NCBI RefSeq assembly: GCF_008727755.1
Contig: NZ_CP044231.1
Coordinates: forward strand, 1 to 64,000
DNA length: 64,000 nucleotides
Source of the DNA: Microbacterium caowuchunii
GTDB taxonomy: Bacteria; Actinomycetota; Actinomycetes; Actinomycetales; Microbacteriaceae
Reading direction: 5' to 3'
The position numbers were made by a program, and so were the translations under genes. Shown here one piece after another: positions 44,912 to 55,482 of the stretch (positions are counted from its first letter, which is position 1; the number at the start of each line of letters is the position of its first letter). The notes under the pieces were generated by a model, which saw only the letters and a program-made list of their open reading frames with translations, was not told where the DNA came from and did no database searches.

Positions 44912-45050
44912 CATTATGGCTTGCTCACAGCGAACCGGATGCCGCGGAAAAGCGCGCGCTCGCGGGCCTGCCGACGAACGCGTTGGGTACGCTTGTGGTG
45001 GCGCGTCGGGAAGTCTGGTCGACATCCTCCTTCGTCGAACGTTCCGATTG

Positions 45051-46418
45051 GTGTCACCTGTGGCTGCACGCACCCCCCGCACTCGTTCCCGCTCCGGCTC
45101 GGTCTTCCCGCGCCGTGGCAGCTATACCGAGGCGCGTCGTATCGGGACACTGCTCCGCCGGGAATCCGTCGGCGGCGCCGTTCTGGTGGCCGCCGCCGTG
45201 ATCGCGATCATCTGGGCCAATTCCCCCGCGGCAGACTCCTACTTCGCCTTGCGCGACTTCACCTTCGGATACGAACCGTGGCACCTCGAGCTGTCCGTCG
45301 GCGCCTGGGCCGCGGACGGACTGCTCGCGATCTTCTTCTTCCTCGTCGGACTCGAACTCAAGCGCGAGGTGATCGCGGGCGACCTGCGGGATATCCGCAC
45401 GGCCGTCGTCCCCGTCGCCGCAGCGGTGGGCGGGGTGCTCGTCCCCGCGGCGATCTACGCTGCGATCGTCTGGCAGGAGCCGGGTCTGCGCGGCGGATGG
45501 GCCATCCCCACGGCCACGGACATCGCCTTCGCGGTGGCCGTGCTCGCTCTCGTCGGGTCGCATCTGCCGAGTCCGCTGCGCATCTTCCTGCTGACGCTCG
45601 CGGTCGTCGACGATCTCATCGCCATCGTCATCATCGCGATCTTCTACACGAGCGACCTGAACCTCGTCGCGCTCCTGCTCGCCGTGCTCGTCATCGCGGT
45701 GTACGGATTCATCGCCCAGCGCTACCAGAGGTTCTTCCGGCTCAAGTCCTCGGCGGCCTGGTTCATCCTGCTGCCGCTGGGACTGGTCGCATGGGGCTTC
45801 CTGCACGCATCGGGGATCCACGCCACGATCGCCGGCGTCGCGTTGGCGTTCACCATCCCGGTGCGTCCGCCTCGGGGTGCGAGCCCCGCCGAGGCGGAAC
45901 AGTCGGGACTCGCGGAGGTCTTCGAGCACCGGTTCCGTCCGCTGTCGACCGGGTTCGCCGTGCCGGTGTTCGCGTTCTTCGCCGCCGGTGTCGCGATCGG
46001 GGGATGGGACGGCGTCGTCCGCGCCGCGACCGATCCGGTCACCCTCGGCGTCGCCGCCGGGCTGGTCCTGGGAAAGCCCATCGGGATCGTCCTCGCGACC
46101 AGGCTCGTGACCGCCTTCACCCACGCGCGACTCGACCCCTCACTGCGATGGGTCGACCTGGCCGGGGTGGGGGTCCTGGCGGGCATCGGCTTCACCGTCT
46201 CGCTGCTCATCGCGGAGCTCAGCTTCGGCATCGGCAGCCCGCACAACGACGACGCCAAGATCGCCATCATGCTGGCCTCGCTCATCGCCGCCCTCGCGGC
46301 ATCCAGCATCCTGATCGTGAGGAACCGTCAGTACCGGCGCATCGCCGAGGCCGAGGCGGTCGACGCCGACGGCGACGGCATCCCGGACGTCTACCAGACC
46401 GGCGACGAGCCGCGCTGA
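45051..46418 (+). CDS. nhaA: Na+/H+ antiporter NhaA
   Basis: A 455-aa secondary transporter exchanging 1 Na+ for 2 H+. About 12 helices are seen. The [16 protein letters not shown] and [11 protein letters not shown] segments hold the conserved Asp pair of helix V (VVDD). The protein ends with a polar tail containing DADGDGIPD (438-446), which resembles a calcium-binding loop. Two in-frame GTG codons (45051 and 45060) are possible starts and neither has a clear ribosome-binding site. It is the second cation/proton antiporter locus within 10 kb. Confidence 0.93.
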   Translation: MSPVAARTPRTRSRSGSVFPRRGSYTEARRIGTLLRRESVGGAVLVAAAVIAIIWANSPAADSYFALRDFTFGYEPWHLELSVGAWAADGLLAIFFFLVGLELKREVIAGDLRDIRTAVVPVAAAVGGVLVPAAIYAAIVWQEPGLRGGWAIPTATDIAFAVAVLALVGSHLPSPLRIFLLTLAVVDDLIAIVIIAIFYTSDLNLVALLLAVLVIAVYGFIAQRYQRFFRLKSSAAWFILLPLGLVAWGFLHASGIHATIAGVALAFTIPVRPPRGASPAEAEQSGLAEVFEHRFRPLSTGFAVPVFAFFAAGVAIGGWDGVVRAATDPVTLGVAAGLVLGKPIGIVLATRLVTAFTHARLDPSLRWVDLAGVGVLAGIGFTVSLLIAELSFGIGSPHNDDAKIAIMLASLIAALAASSILIVRNRQYRRIAEAEAVDADGDGIPDVYQTGDEPR

Positions 46419-46475
46419 CGCCCGGCGCCCGTGCCCGGTGCGGCCCCATGCGCCGGCCCGCGGGCCTTCCGCCGT

Positions 46476-46557
46476 GCACAACGGCGGAGATCCACCCCGA
46501 CACCCCGGCGCGGATGCCGCGGCGCCGGGGTGTCGCGGCTGTCTTCCGCCGTTGTGC
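46476..46557. repeat. Palindromic repeat element, copy 1
   Basis: An 82-base imperfect palindrome. The left end GCACAACGGCGGA is mirrored by CCGCCGTTGTGC at the right end, and the inner CGACACCCCGGCG is mirrored by CGCCGGGGTGTCG. It has the same left arm as copy 2 at 46639-46720. It lies downstream of nhaA. Confidence 0.75.
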
Positions 46558-46560
46558 GGC

Positions 46561-46635
46561 GGTGGTGCGGGATGGCGGTACGCGGGGTCAGCGGTGGTGC
46601 GGTGGTGGTGCGGGATGGTGGTGCGCGGGGTCAGC
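46561..46635 (+). repeat. Two 32-base direct repeats between the palindromes
   Basis: Bases 46561-46592 and 46604-46635 match at 30 of 32 positions (units beginning GGTGGTGCGGGATGG and ending GGGGTCAGC). They fill the space between the two palindromic copies. Confidence 0.75.
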
Positions 46636-46638
46636 CGT

Positions 46639-46720
46639 GCACAACGGCGGAGATCCACCCCGACACCCCGGCCCGGATGGGTGGGCACCGGGGTGTCGCG
46701 GACGATCTCCGCCGTTGTGC
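46639..46720. repeat. Palindromic repeat element, copy 2
   Basis: A 17-bp perfect outer stem (46639-46655 with 46704-46720) and an 11-bp inner stem (46661-46671 with 46688-46698) would form one long hairpin. The left 36 bases repeat those of copy 1 almost exactly. It lies between convergent nhaA and argG. Confidence 0.8.
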
Positions 46721-46793
46721 AGGCACGGCCACAGGGTCGGCGACCGGAACGGCGCCGGCGACCGGAACAGCGGCGCGACGGGGATGCGGCGGG

Positions 46794-48239
<1,446 letters not shown>

Positions 48240-48438
48240 TCAATCCTACTGAGCGCGCGGGCGTAGGCCGTGCCCTGACCGGTCCCGCATCCGGGCACGC
48301 GCCCCGATGCGAACGGAGGTGGACCGGCCGAGAAGAGGACGGAAACCGCCGGAATGTCCTCTGCCCGGGCGAATGTCCTCGCCGCGGCGGGACGGGCGGA
48401 ACCGCGGCGGGACGGGATCGGCCGGATGCCGGGCCGGA

Positions 48439-49110
48439 TCAGCCGATCGCGACCCCGGTGATCGTCACAGGGGTCGCCGGCGGCCCGTCGGCCGCGCCGC
48501 CCTCGGCTCCCGCGGCCGCGATCTCGCGCACGACGGCGAGGCCCGCGGCATCCATCGTGCCGAACACCGTGTACGCGGGCGGCAGCTCGCTGTCCTCGTA
48601 GACGAGGAAGAACTGCGAGCCGTTGGTGTCGGGACCGGCGTTCGCCATCGCGACGGTGCCCGCCGGGTAGGTCTCGGAGCCGTCGAGCTCGTCCGCATAG
48701 CTGTACCCGGGACCACCCCTGCCGTTGGCGCTCGGGTCGCCGCACTGCAGCACGAAGATCCCCGACGTCGTGAGGCGGTGGCACGTGGTGTCGGTGAAGT
48801 AGCCCTGCTCCGACAGCCCGACGAAGCTCCCCACCGTGCACGGGGCGCTGTCGGCGTCCAGAGTCAGGGGGATGTCACCCGCGCTGGTGGCGAGCGTCGC
48901 GGCGACGGTGCCGCTGCGGGTCGGCTCCGCGGGCGGGGGCGTCACCTCACGGGCGGACGGGCCGCCCACGATGTAGCTGCAGGTCCCGGATGCCTCGGAC
49001 TCGGACGCCTCCGGGGACGATATCGCGGGGGCGGGACCGCCGGTCGAGCATCCGGCGAGGACGACGAGGGCGAGCGCGACGAGGGGGACGGTGAGCAGGC
49101 GGCGACGCAT
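48439..49110 (-). CDS. Secreted cyclophilin-type peptidyl-prolyl isomerase lipoprotein
   Basis: A 223-aa extracytoplasmic folding factor. The signal peptide MRRRLLTVPLVALALVVLAGC has the lipobox VLAGC (Cys21). A Ser/Pro-rich linker leads to a cyclophilin domain (about 70-223) with THR-type catalytic CHRLTTSGIFVLQCGDP and the NGSQFFLVY motif. Four cysteines in the domain may form disulfides. ATG 49110 is chosen because it begins the signal peptide; the open frame upstream is not homologous. Confidence 0.9.
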   Translation of the reverse strand: MRRRLLTVPLVALALVVLAGCSTGGPAPAISSPEASESEASGTCSYIVGGPSAREVTPPPAEPTRSGTVAATLATSAGDIPLTLDADSAPCTVGSFVGLSEQGYFTDTTCHRLTTSGIFVLQCGDPSANGRGGPGYSYADELDGSETYPAGTVAMANAGPDTNGSQFFLVYEDSELPPAYTVFGTMDAAGLAVVREIAAAGAEGGAADGPPATPVTITGVAIG

Positions 49111-49216
49111 GGGATCAGCGTAACCGGCGGCCGGCGCCGGACACCCGGCGCGGCGGTGGCGGGCCGGGTGTCCGGCCACGGTGTCCCCTGGGTTCTCCCG
49201 GAGCCCCTGGTGGGGC

Positions 49217-49927
49217 TCAGTGCGCGTGGATGTCGGAATCGTCGACGAACACCACGTTCTTCTCACCGGCACGGATCGGCAGCGGGAAGCGGTTCGAGGC
49301 CGGGGGGAGCGGGCAGTTGTACTGCGCGGAGAACCCGCACGGCGGCACGAACGCCCGGTTGAAATCGAGAACGACCGGTCCGGGCGCGCCGAAGCCGGTG
49401 CCCTCGGCGCGCTCGACGAACAGGAAGCGGCCCGAGCCGTAGGTCTCCGTGCCGTTCGTCTCGTCGCCGAACACCAGCAGCAGCACGCCGCCGTCGTCGA
49501 AGGCGGCGACGGTGTACTCGGTGCCCTGGATCTCCACGATCACGTCGCCCGGGACGACGAGGTCGCGGGTGCCGCCGTTGTCGCGGATGTGCTCGAAGGG
49601 AACCGTGCGGTCGGCGGCGATGGGCTCGAAGCGACCGGTCAGCACCCATGCGGGATCGAACGGGTACGTGGCGATGCGGTCGAATGCGCGGATGGCGGGG
49701 GAGTCGGCATCCCAGACGCGCAGCCCGTACTCGATGTCCCCGTCCGGGGAGGTGGCGCGCTGGATCTGGGTGACCGTCCGGCCCGGTCCCGCCTCGGCCT
49801 GGGCGGCCTCGAGATCCGGGCGCTCCCCGGTCCAGCGGGTCTCGATCAGCGCGAGGTTCCCGGTCGGTGCGGCGACGGCGGCGAAGCGCTCGGCGCGCCA
49901 GCGGTGGTGATCGGCGGGGGAGGGCAT
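49217..49927 (-). CDS. DUF1684 family protein
   Basis: A 236-aa soluble protein of the DUF1684 family. It shows the family layout: [16 protein letters not shown] near 90-105, [18 protein letters not shown] near 158-175, and the conserved [24 protein letters not shown] near 188-211. The His-, Cys- and Pro-rich end with AGEKNVVF is typical. The biochemical function is unknown. It is a single gene, divergent from purA. Confidence 0.85.
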   Translation of the reverse strand: MPSPADHHRWRAERFAAVAAPTGNLALIETRWTGERPDLEAAQAEAGPGRTVTQIQRATSPDGDIEYGLRVWDADSPAIRAFDRIATYPFDPAWVLTGRFEPIAADRTVPFEHIRDNGGTRDLVVPGDVIVEIQGTEYTVAAFDDGGVLLLVFGDETNGTETYGSGRFLFVERAEGTGFGAPGPVVLDFNRAFVPPCGFSAQYNCPLPPASNRFPLPIRAGEKNVVFVDDSDIHAH

Positions 49928-50045
49928 GGCTCAGCAATTCTCGAGAAGGAGGGAGCGACGCACCAAACGCGCGTCATATGACGCAATCGGACGCCGCACC
50001 GCTTTATTCCGCGCGCGGCCGATCGGGGGCCGATCGGGCGCGTCG

Positions 50046-50051
50046 ATAGGA
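50046..50051 (+). promoter_or_regulatory. Candidate -10 element for purA
   Basis: TAGGAT lies 37 bases before the purA ATG. There is no clear -35. It is similar to the elements before gyrB and mnhA. Confidence 0.4.
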
Positions 50052-50087
50052 TGGGGTGTACCGATCGGCAATAAGCGAGGAGCTTCC

Positions 50088-51374
50088 ATGCCAGGCATCG
50101 TGATCGTCGGAGTCCAATGGGGGGACGAGGGGAAGGGCAAGGCCACCGACCTCCTGGGCGAACGCACCGACTGGGTGGTGAAGTTCAACGGAGGCAACAA
50201 CGCCGGTCACACGGTGGTGATCGGCGATGAGAAGTACGCGCTGCACCTGCTGCCCAGCGGCATCCTCTCCCCGGGTGTCAACGCCGTCATCGGCAACGGC
50301 GTCGTCGTCGACCTCGAGGTCCTCTTCGCCGAGATCGAGGCGCTCAACGCCCGGGGCCTCGACACGTCCCGCCTCCGGGTCAGCGCCAACGCGCACATCA
50401 TCACGCAGTACCACCGCACCCTCGACAAGGTGACCGAGCGCTTCCTCGGCAAGCGGCAGATCGGCACCACGGGGCGCGGGATCGGTCCCGCCTACGCGGA
50501 CAAGATCAACCGCGTCGGCATCCGGGTGCAGGACCTGTTCGACGAGAACATCCTGCGGCAGAAGGTGGACGGCGCCCTCGACCAGAAGAACCACCTCCTG
50601 GTGAAGGTGTTCAACCGCCGCGCCATCACCGTCGACGAGATCGTCGACGACCTGCTGTCCTACGCGGATCGGCTGCGGCCGATGGTGGCCGACACCGGCC
50701 TGCTGCTCTCCGACGCGCTCGACGCGGGCGATGTCGTGGTGTTCGAAGGCGGCCAGGCCACGATGCTGGACGTCGACCACGGAACGTATCCGTTCGTCAC
50801 CTCCTCGTCGGCGACGGCGGGCGGCGCGGCCACGGGTTCGGGCGTCGGCCCGAACCGGCTCGACCGCATCGTCGGGATCGTGAAGGCGTACACGACCCGC
50901 GTCGGGTCCGGCCCGTTCCCCACCGAGCTCTTCGACGAGCAGGGCGATTTCCTGCGCTCGCGGGGCTTCGAATTCGGCACCACGACCGGCCGGCCGCGCC
51001 GCGTCGGCTGGTACGACGCCCCGGTCACCCGGTACGCGACGCGCATCAACGGCATCACGGACCTGGTGCTCACCAAGCTCGACATCCTCACCGGGATCGA
51101 GCGCATCCCGGTGTGCGTCGCCTACGACGTGGACGGCAGGCGCTTCGACGAGGTGCCGGTCAACCAGACCGACTTCCACCACGCGACGCCGGTCTACGAG
51201 TACTTCCCCGGCTGGACCGAGGACATCTCCACCGCCCGCACGTTCGAAGACCTGCCCCTTGCGGCCCGCGAGTACGTGCTCGCCCTCGAGGAGATGAGCG
51301 GCACGCGCATCTCGGTGATCGGCGTGGGCCCCGCCCGTGACGCCGTCATCGTGCGCCACGACCTCGTCGACTGA
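50088..51374 (+). CDS. purA: Adenylosuccinate synthetase
   Basis: A 428-aa GTP-dependent enzyme converting IMP and aspartate to adenylosuccinate in AMP synthesis. The P-loop [14 protein letters not shown] (8-21), [10 protein letters not shown] (about 37-46), [14 protein letters not shown] (about 126-139) and the C-terminal GVGPARD are all present. ATG 50088 has GAGGAG 6 bases upstream. The stop overlaps the next ATG by one base. Confidence 0.97.
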   Translation: MPGIVIVGVQWGDEGKGKATDLLGERTDWVVKFNGGNNAGHTVVIGDEKYALHLLPSGILSPGVNAVIGNGVVVDLEVLFAEIEALNARGLDTSRLRVSANAHIITQYHRTLDKVTERFLGKRQIGTTGRGIGPAYADKINRVGIRVQDLFDENILRQKVDGALDQKNHLLVKVFNRRAITVDEIVDDLLSYADRLRPMVADTGLLLSDALDAGDVVVFEGGQATMLDVDHGTYPFVTSSSATAGGAATGSGVGPNRLDRIVGIVKAYTTRVGSGPFPTELFDEQGDFLRSRGFEFGTTTGRPRRVGWYDAPVTRYATRINGITDLVLTKLDILTGIERIPVCVAYDVDGRRFDEVPVNQTDFHHATPVYEYFPGWTEDISTARTFEDLPLAAREYVLALEEMSGTRISVIGVGPARDAVIVRHDLVD

Positions 51375-52633
51375 TGCGCTTCTGGGTGGGCGGGTACGCC
51401 GCCGGGATGGGCGGCTCCGCGACCGGGATCGGCGGACTCGTCGCCGGGGAACCGGACTCCCCGCTCACCGGCGGCGAACTCGCGTTCACCGGCACGAGCG
51501 CGCCGAGCGCGGACTCGCCCTCCTGGCTCACCCCGCATCCGTCCCACGACATCGTCTATGCGGCGCTCGAGGGAGCCGGAGCGGTGCAGGCCTACCGGCG
51601 CACCGGGGAGCGATCCCTGCGCCCGCTGGGTGCACCCGTCCCGGTGGGCGATTCCGTCTGCCACATCGCCGTCGCCCCGGATGCCTCAGCCCTCGTCGCG
51701 TCGTGCTGGGGTGACGGCCGGGTGGTCCTGGTCGACCTGGACGCGGGCGGCCGTCCCGGTTCCGCGACCATCGCCCCCGCGGCCGTGGATCCGTACGCCC
51801 CGATCGACCCGGAGGCGCCGGCCGACCCCGGGGCACCGACCGACCCGGGGGTGCCCGGTGCCGCCCAGGGCGCCGTGCTGTTCTCCTCGCCGGACGTCGA
51901 CCTGGCGCTCGCCGCGCAGGCGCTCCGCGCGGCCGCCGGCTCCGAGTTCGCGCACCTGGTGCCGGACTACGCGCTTCCGCCGGATCCCGTACCGGGTGCA
52001 CCGGATGACGCGGACGATCCCGTCGCCCCCGGGCGCGCGTCCCACGCCCACCAGGCGGTGTTCCTGCCCGGCGGACTCCTCGCGACGACCGACATGGGGT
52101 TCGATCTCGTCCGGTTCTGGCGCCGCGGCGCCGCCGGGTTACGCCCGGTGGGGGCGGTCCCCCTGCCCCGCGGGAGCGGTCCCCGGCACATGGTGCGCCA
52201 TCCGAGTGGTCATCTGTACGTCGTGACCGAGCTGTCCTGCGAGGTCTTCGCACTCGCCCCGGACCGGACCGGCGCATGGCGGATCGTGGGCGGCACGACC
52301 CTCGCGGCGGAGGTGCGCCCCGGGGCCGACCTCGCCGCCGAGCTCGCCTCGTCCGCCGACGGTGAGTTCCTGTATGCCGGCGTCCGGGGCAGCGACACGC
52401 TGGCCGCCGTGCGGGTGCGCGGTGGCGGCGAGACGCTCGTTCCCGTGGCGCTCGCCGAGACGGGGGTCGTCTGGCCCCGGCACCACCTGATCGTCCGCGA
52501 CACCGTCCTCGTGGCGGGGGAGCGCTCGGACCAGGTCTCCGTGCTCACCCTCGATCTGCGCACGGGCGTCCCCTCCCGGACGCGCCGGCGCGTCGAGGTG
52601 CCGACCCCGACCTGCCTGCTCCCCGTGCGCTGA
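51374..52633 (+). CDS. Beta-propeller lactonase-family protein
   Basis: A 419-aa protein resembling the seven-bladed YbhE/6-phosphogluconolactonase-type family. It starts MRFWVGGYA and has blade motifs such as SHAHQAVFLPGG, GPRHMVRHPSGHLYVVTE and WPRHHLIV. Residues about 138-165 form an unusual Asp/Pro-rich insertion with repeated D-P-x-A-P. It is coupled to purA through TGATG. Enzymatic lactonase activity is inferred from the family only. Confidence 0.78.
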   Translation: MRFWVGGYAAGMGGSATGIGGLVAGEPDSPLTGGELAFTGTSAPSADSPSWLTPHPSHDIVYAALEGAGAVQAYRRTGERSLRPLGAPVPVGDSVCHIAVAPDASALVASCWGDGRVVLVDLDAGGRPGSATIAPAAVDPYAPIDPEAPADPGAPTDPGVPGAAQGAVLFSSPDVDLALAAQALRAAAGSEFAHLVPDYALPPDPVPGAPDDADDPVAPGRASHAHQAVFLPGGLLATTDMGFDLVRFWRRGAAGLRPVGAVPLPRGSGPRHMVRHPSGHLYVVTELSCEVFALAPDRTGAWRIVGGTTLAAEVRPGADLAAELASSADGEFLYAGVRGSDTLAAVRVRGGGETLVPVALAETGVVWPRHHLIVRDTVLVAGERSDQVSVLTLDLRTGVPSRTRRRVEVPTPTCLLPVR

Positions 52634-52638
52634 GCCCG

Positions 52639-53772
52639 TCAGTCCTCGGGGACGGTCTTGGCGTCCTGTCGCGGGATGACGACGGTCTTCAGGATCAGCA
52701 GCACCGAGGCGGTCACCGGGATCGCGACGAGTGCGCCGAGGAGGCCCAGCAGCGTGCCGCCGACGAGGGCGCCGATGACCACAAGGGCGCCCGGGATCGA
52801 GATGGCGCGGTTCATGACGCGCGGCGTGAGGATGTATGCCTCGACCTGCATGTAGACGAGGTAGGCGATCGCGAAGATCAGCGCACCCATCGGGTCGGCG
52901 AACAGGGCGACGACGGAGCCGATGACCCAGAACAGCACGGTACCGACGAGCGGGATGAGGGTGATGAGGAACGCGACGACCGAGAGCAGCAGCGGGAACG
53001 GGAGTCCGAGGATGAGGAACAGGATCCCGACGAAGGTGGCGTTGCAGAACGCGAGGATGACCATCCCCATGAGGTAGCCACCGATGGACTCGGTGATCTT
53101 CTCGGTGAGGTCGGCGACCCGCGGGCGGGTGTAGGCGGGGACCAGCCGATAGAAGGACTGCTTGATCGCCGGCAGTGACGCGAGGAAGTAGAGGCTGAGG
53201 ACGAGGATGATGATGACCCCGGAGATGCCGGAGACGATCGTCATGCCCACCTGGAACACGCCGCCGCCGATCGCGGCGATGTTGGAGGGGTTCACGAGGA
53301 AGCTCTGGACGTGACTCAGGATGTCGCCGACCGAGTCGCCGAACTGTGTCTGCAGCCAGCTGTAGGTGTCCGACTTCTGGAACGTGGAGATCAGCTTCGG
53401 TACATCCCGGACGAACTGCGAGACCTGGCGCACCACGGTCGGGATGACGAGCATGAGCACGCCCACGAGCACGAGGACGAATCCCAGGTACACGATGACC
53501 ATGCCCCAGGTGCGGCTGAGACCGCGCCGTTCCAGGGCGCGGACGATGGGGTCGAGCCCGAGCGCCGCGAACATTGCGAACACGACGTAGATGATGATGG
53601 TCGAAAGATGCGAGACCGCCAGTCCCAGCACGACGGCGATCAGACCGCCCAGCGTGATGAAGAACCCCAGTGCGAAGGGATGGTGGATCGCACGCCACCG
53701 CCCGGGGATGGCCGCGGACGGCGTGGCGGGGGGCGTCGTGTCGCCGGCGGACCCCGGAAGCGCATCGGTCAT
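52639..53772 (-). CDS. AI-2E family transporter
   Basis: A 377-aa membrane protein with about eight helices and a large soluble insertion after helix 3 (about 115-200). The family core GILFLILGLPFPLLLSVVAFLITLIPLVGT lies at about 235-265. Members have been linked to autoinducer-2 export or Na+/H+ antiport; the substrate here is unknown. It is convergent with the lactonase-like gene, only 5 bases away. Confidence 0.9.
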   Translation of the reverse strand: MTDALPGSAGDTTPPATPSAAIPGRWRAIHHPFALGFFITLGGLIAVVLGLAVSHLSTIIIYVVFAMFAALGLDPIVRALERRGLSRTWGMVIVYLGFVLVLVGVLMLVIPTVVRQVSQFVRDVPKLISTFQKSDTYSWLQTQFGDSVGDILSHVQSFLVNPSNIAAIGGGVFQVGMTIVSGISGVIIILVLSLYFLASLPAIKQSFYRLVPAYTRPRVADLTEKITESIGGYLMGMVILAFCNATFVGILFLILGLPFPLLLSVVAFLITLIPLVGTVLFWVIGSVVALFADPMGALIFAIAYLVYMQVEAYILTPRVMNRAISIPGALVVIGALVGGTLLGLLGALVAIPVTASVLLILKTVVIPRQDAKTVPED

Positions 53773-53828
53773 GCCTCACACTCTAGGGGTGCGGCCGCGG
53801 ACGGTAGTCTCGAATCGTGGAGGACGCC

Positions 53829-54128
53829 ATGACCGAGCCCGACGACCCGACCGCGACCCTTCTGAATCTGCGCGCCAGCATCGACAACATCGATGCCGCG
53901 CTCATGTACATGCTCGCCGAGCGGTTCCGCTGCACGAAGCAGGTGGGCGAGCTCAAGGCGCGACACGGGATGCCCGCCTCCGACCCCGCCCGCGAGGAGA
54001 AGCAGATCGCACGCTTGAAGACCCTCGCCGAGAACGCGGACCTCGATCCGGAGTTCGCGGAGAAGTGGTTCAACTTCGTGGTCGCCGAGGTGATCCGCCA
54101 CCACACGGCGGCCGCGGAAGGCCGCTGA
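53829..54128 (+). CDS. Chorismate mutase (AroQ type)
   Basis: A 99-aa all-helical protein of the AroQ type, which rearranges chorismate to prephenate for Phe/Tyr synthesis. LRASIDNIDAALMYMLAERFRCTKQVGELKA (about 11-41) shows the conserved R, D and R/K of the active site. RxxxxQIxRL follows at about 55-65. ATG 53829 is preferred over GTG 53817 because GGAGG at 53819-53823 sits 5 bases before it. The alpha/beta hydrolase gene follows 21 bases later. Confidence 0.9.
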   Translation: MTEPDDPTATLLNLRASIDNIDAALMYMLAERFRCTKQVGELKARHGMPASDPAREEKQIARLKTLAENADLDPEFAEKWFNFVVAEVIRHHTAAAEGR

Positions 54129-54149
54129 GTCCTCGCCGGTCGTCGAGTC

Positions 54150-55355
54150 GTGGGCACGGGGGAGCGCGGGTACGGGCGCGCACTGCTGACCATCGCGCGC
54201 CGGACGCGCGGAGTCCGGTACGTCCGTCGCCCGGAGCAGGGCGACACCTCGGCCTTCGACCTCGCGTACGTGCGCACCGGCCCCCGGGGAACGCGCCCGC
54301 CCGTGGTGGTCATCCCCGGAGGCCCGGGTCTCGGCTCGGTGCTGCCCTACCGTTCGCTGCGCTCGATCGCGGCGCGCAGAGGGCTCGACCTCATCATGGT
54401 CGAGCACCGCGGCGTCGGGCTGTCGCGCCGGGACCTCGCCGGGCGCGACCTGCCGCCCGGCGCCCTGCGCATCCCGGACGTGCTCGACGACATCGCCGCG
54501 GTCCTCGACCGGGAGGGCGTGTTGCGCGCGCACATCGTGGGCTCCTCCTACGGCAGCTACCTCGCCTCCGGCTTCGGCGTCGCCCACCCCGGTCGGGTCG
54601 CCGGGATGATCCTCGACTCGGCCCTGCAGTCCGCGGACGAACTGGACCTGGAACGCACCGTCATCCGCGATCTCCTCTGGGATGCGCCGAGTGAGGCCGC
54701 CGGTCTGGTGCGGCGGCTGACCGACACGGGCATCGATCAGCGCGTCCTCCTCGACGTCGCGCGCGCGGCGTATGAGCTCGGGGGCGACCGGCTGCTGATC
54801 CCGGTGCTGCGACGTCGCCTGCGTCATCGCTGGAGCCGGGTGTGGCGGGGCCTTGAGGCCTACGCCACTCGCGACACGGAGAACACCCGGGTGCCAGGAA
54901 TCTTCGAGTTCGACCTTGTCGGGGCGATCGGGTTCCGCGAGCTGGGCTACGGCGCGGTGGCCGATGGGCTCCCGCTCGACCCGGCGCTCACGTACGCTCC
55001 GCTGGCCGGACGGTTCCCGTCGTTCGAGGGCGAGCCGTTCGACCTCGCTGAGGGCGTGCGGCGCTTCGACTGGCCGCTCGTGCTGCTCAGCGGCTCGCGA
55101 GACCTCCGCACGCCGCCCGCGATCGCCGCGCGGGTGGCCGCGGCGGCACCACGGGCGGTGACGGTGACGATCGAGAACGGGCACAGCGCGCTGGATACCC
55201 ACCCGATCGCGCTGCTCAACGCCATCGACCGACTCGTCCAGGGGACGCAGGACTCCCTCCCGGCGCTCGCGCCGCAGCTCGACCGCCTGCCGCGCCGGGG
55301 GCTGGCCGCTCGCGCGCCCGAGCTCCTCACCGCGGTCTTGGCCGCCCGCCCGTAG
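54150..55355 (+). CDS. Alpha/beta hydrolase (proline iminopeptidase-like)
   Basis: A 401-aa hydrolase. IPGGPGLG (about 53-60) is the oxyanion region. GSSYGSYLA (about 131-139) is the nucleophile elbow, with the serine in the S-Y-G sequence. The acid is in SGSRDLRTP (about 316) and NGHSALD holds the catalytic His (about 346). These features fit the prolyl aminopeptidase/peptidase S33 group. It starts with GTG and is probably co-transcribed with the chorismate mutase gene. Confidence 0.85.
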   Translation: MGTGERGYGRALLTIARRTRGVRYVRRPEQGDTSAFDLAYVRTGPRGTRPPVVVIPGGPGLGSVLPYRSLRSIAARRGLDLIMVEHRGVGLSRRDLAGRDLPPGALRIPDVLDDIAAVLDREGVLRAHIVGSSYGSYLASGFGVAHPGRVAGMILDSALQSADELDLERTVIRDLLWDAPSEAAGLVRRLTDTGIDQRVLLDVARAAYELGGDRLLIPVLRRRLRHRWSRVWRGLEAYATRDTENTRVPGIFEFDLVGAIGFRELGYGAVADGLPLDPALTYAPLAGRFPSFEGEPFDLAEGVRRFDWPLVLLSGSRDLRTPPAIAARVAAAAPRAVTVTIENGHSALDTHPIALLNAIDRLVQGTQDSLPALAPQLDRLPRRGLAARAPELLTAVLAARP

Positions 55356-55388
55356 CCTCCGCCCCCGCTCCCGCATCCCTCTCAGCCG

Positions 55389-55475
55389 GCGAGCCACCCC
55401 TCTGCCAGCGAGCCACCCCTCTACCGGCCGCAGTCAACGGGCCCTCTCGCCGCGACAGGGGTGGTTCGGTGGCCC
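55389..55475. repeat. Repeat-rich imperfect hairpin between convergent genes
   Basis: GCGAGCCACCCCTCT occurs twice in tandem near 55389 and 55408. An inverted relative (AGGGGTGGTTCGGTGGC) lies near 55457-55473. It is in the gap between the alpha/beta hydrolase (+) and the ATP-grasp gene (-). The position and layout parallel the element at 41610-41684 but with a different sequence. Confidence 0.6.
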
Positions 55476-55482
55476 CGCAGGG

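Noticed and set aside
46561-46635. CRISPR-like direct repeats
   Set aside because: There are only two units, nearly abutting, with no spacers of regular length and no cas genes.
54129-54149. Larger operon joining shikimate-pathway genes
   Set aside because: Chorismate mutase is followed by a hydrolase with no aromatic-pathway link, and the amidotransferase at 16059 is far away.
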